Source: JAUWBF01 sp043815125 (lineage in GTDB: Bacteria; Verrucomicrobiota; Verrucomicrobiia; Opitutales; Opitutaceae). Taken from it: a DNA stretch of 25,780 nt. Position 1 is the first letter of the stretch; each line of letters starts with the position of its first letter. Positions 25,255-25,780 of this stretch are shown one piece after another. Both the position numbers and the translations under genes were made by a program. The notes under the pieces were generated by a model. The model made no database searches, was not told the origin of the DNA, and saw only the letters and a program-made list of their open reading frames with translations. The DNA is taken from NCBI GenBank assembly GCA_043815125.1, contig JBDRJH010000341.1, positions 1 to 25,780 of the forward strand, given 5' to 3'.

Positions 25255-25780
25255 ATGCCGCCGTCTGAAGCCCGCCAATCCTCCGCGTTCCGACTCGGCC
25301 AGCAGGCCGTGCCCCACCTGCCGCTGCGCGTCCGCTCGACCGGACGTTACGATGTCGCCGCCGGCTGGTCGGAACCACCGGTCAGAAAATGGTTCGTCGA
25401 GCTCACCTGGACCCTCTCCGGCGAAGGCGAAGTCCTCACCGGAGAACAACAGTATCTGCGCCTGAAGCCGGGTGACATCCACGTCTACTTCCCCGGCGAG
25501 ACCCACCACCTGCGCGCGCTGGGCGGACCCGGCGCACGCTGGCGCTACCATTGGATCACCTTTGATCACCCCGACGCGGAACGCTGGCTCGGCGGCTTCA
25601 ACCTCGCCCGGCACACCACTGCCTTCGGCCCCTGCCCGGAGCCGCTCTTCAAGGCCGTCGCCCACGCCCTGCGGCGCGGCACGGCCGAGGCCGAGCGCCA
25701 GGCCGCCCGCCATGCCCACGACATCCTGCTGGCCGCCTCGGCGACCTCGCCGGCGGACACGCCCGAGGGTGCCCTCGCGG
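25255..25780 (+). CDS. AraC-type regulator, N-terminal cupin sensor (cut by window edge)
   Basis: Open from the ATG at 25255 to the right edge (175 complete codons). Residues about 10-110 look like the AraC-binding cupin domain: RKWFVELTWTLSGEGEV, then EQQYLRLKPGDIHVYFPGE with the G-D-I-x-x-x-x-P-G-E-x-H-x strand turn, and WRYHWITFDHPDAERWL after it. Residues 130-175 are a charged helical linker. The DNA-binding helix-turn-helix is expected beyond the edge, so the family call rests on the sensor half. It lies 82 bp after the PEP-CTERM gene; regulation of a sugar-related gene further right is likely but unseen. No Shine-Dalgarno before the ATG. Confidence 0.8.
   Translation, partial: MPPSEARQSSAFRLGQQAVPHLPLRVRSTGRYDVAAGWSEPPVRKWFVELTWTLSGEGEVLTGEQQYLRLKPGDIHVYFPGETHHLRALGGPGARWRYHWITFDHPDAERWLGGFNLARHTTAFGPCPEPLFKAVAHALRRGTAEAERQAARHAHDILLAASATSPADTPEGALA

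Overview
The window is a GC-rich (mostly about 65-70 %), gene-dense bacterial chromosome segment carrying 23 clear protein genes plus two small or uncertain ones. I see no rRNA, tRNA, CRISPR array, transposase or phage gene. A member of the Verrucomicrobiota, perhaps Opitutaceae-like, is the most natural fit. This rests on the mix of a UDP-glucose dehydrogenase of the animal/plant type, a secreted leucine-rich-repeat protein ending in an LPNTKI-like motif, a PEP-CTERM surface protein, a GH4 alpha-galactosidase with an added beta-sandwich tail, and mostly Shine-Dalgarno-poor starts. It is inference; no ribosomal marker is present.

Layout. (1) 1-4543, sugar metabolism: UDP-glucose 6-dehydrogenase (cut by the left edge) and a MelA-like GH4 enzyme on the minus strand, with an AraC regulator divergent from GH4. 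(2) 4544-8972: a 46-residue entericidin-like lipoprotein with its own strong terminator, monomeric NADP-isocitrate dehydrogenase with a strong terminator, a lipoprotein gene in a ~50 % GC island, an 82-residue orphan, and a structured gene-free stretch that may encode a small RNA. (3) 9053-12606, plus strand: HDOD protein, double-GNAT acetyltransferase, NYN/OST-HTH putative RNase, small membrane protein, FMN reductase. (4) 12662-15195: luciferase-like monooxygenase and aldo/keto reductase on minus, divergent from an ArsR repressor whose promoter holds a near-perfect operator. (5) 15274-17440: PLP aminotransferase and glutaminase, both amino-acid nitrogen enzymes. (6) 17456-21961: LRR protein, DoxX, CBS-pair protein, chemotaxis receptor. 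(7) 22091-25780: CPA2 antiporter with a rearranged C-terminus, PEP-CTERM protein, and a second AraC-type regulator cut by the right edge.

How they connect. The clearest regulatory units are AraC/GH4 and ArsR/aldo-keto reductase/LLM oxidoreductase. The FMN reductase converges on the LLM oxidoreductase and could supply reduced flavin. UDP-glucuronate from the dehydrogenase would feed exopolysaccharide, which PEP-CTERM proteins are usually linked to, but no exosortase or glycosyltransferase lies here. Otherwise this reads as ordinary chromosomal core and accessory genes. I did not find a convincing new multi-gene system. The best leads are the ArsR operator/promoter, possible leaderless promoters, the GH4 fusion, the antiporter architecture, the candidate small RNA and the low-GC island.
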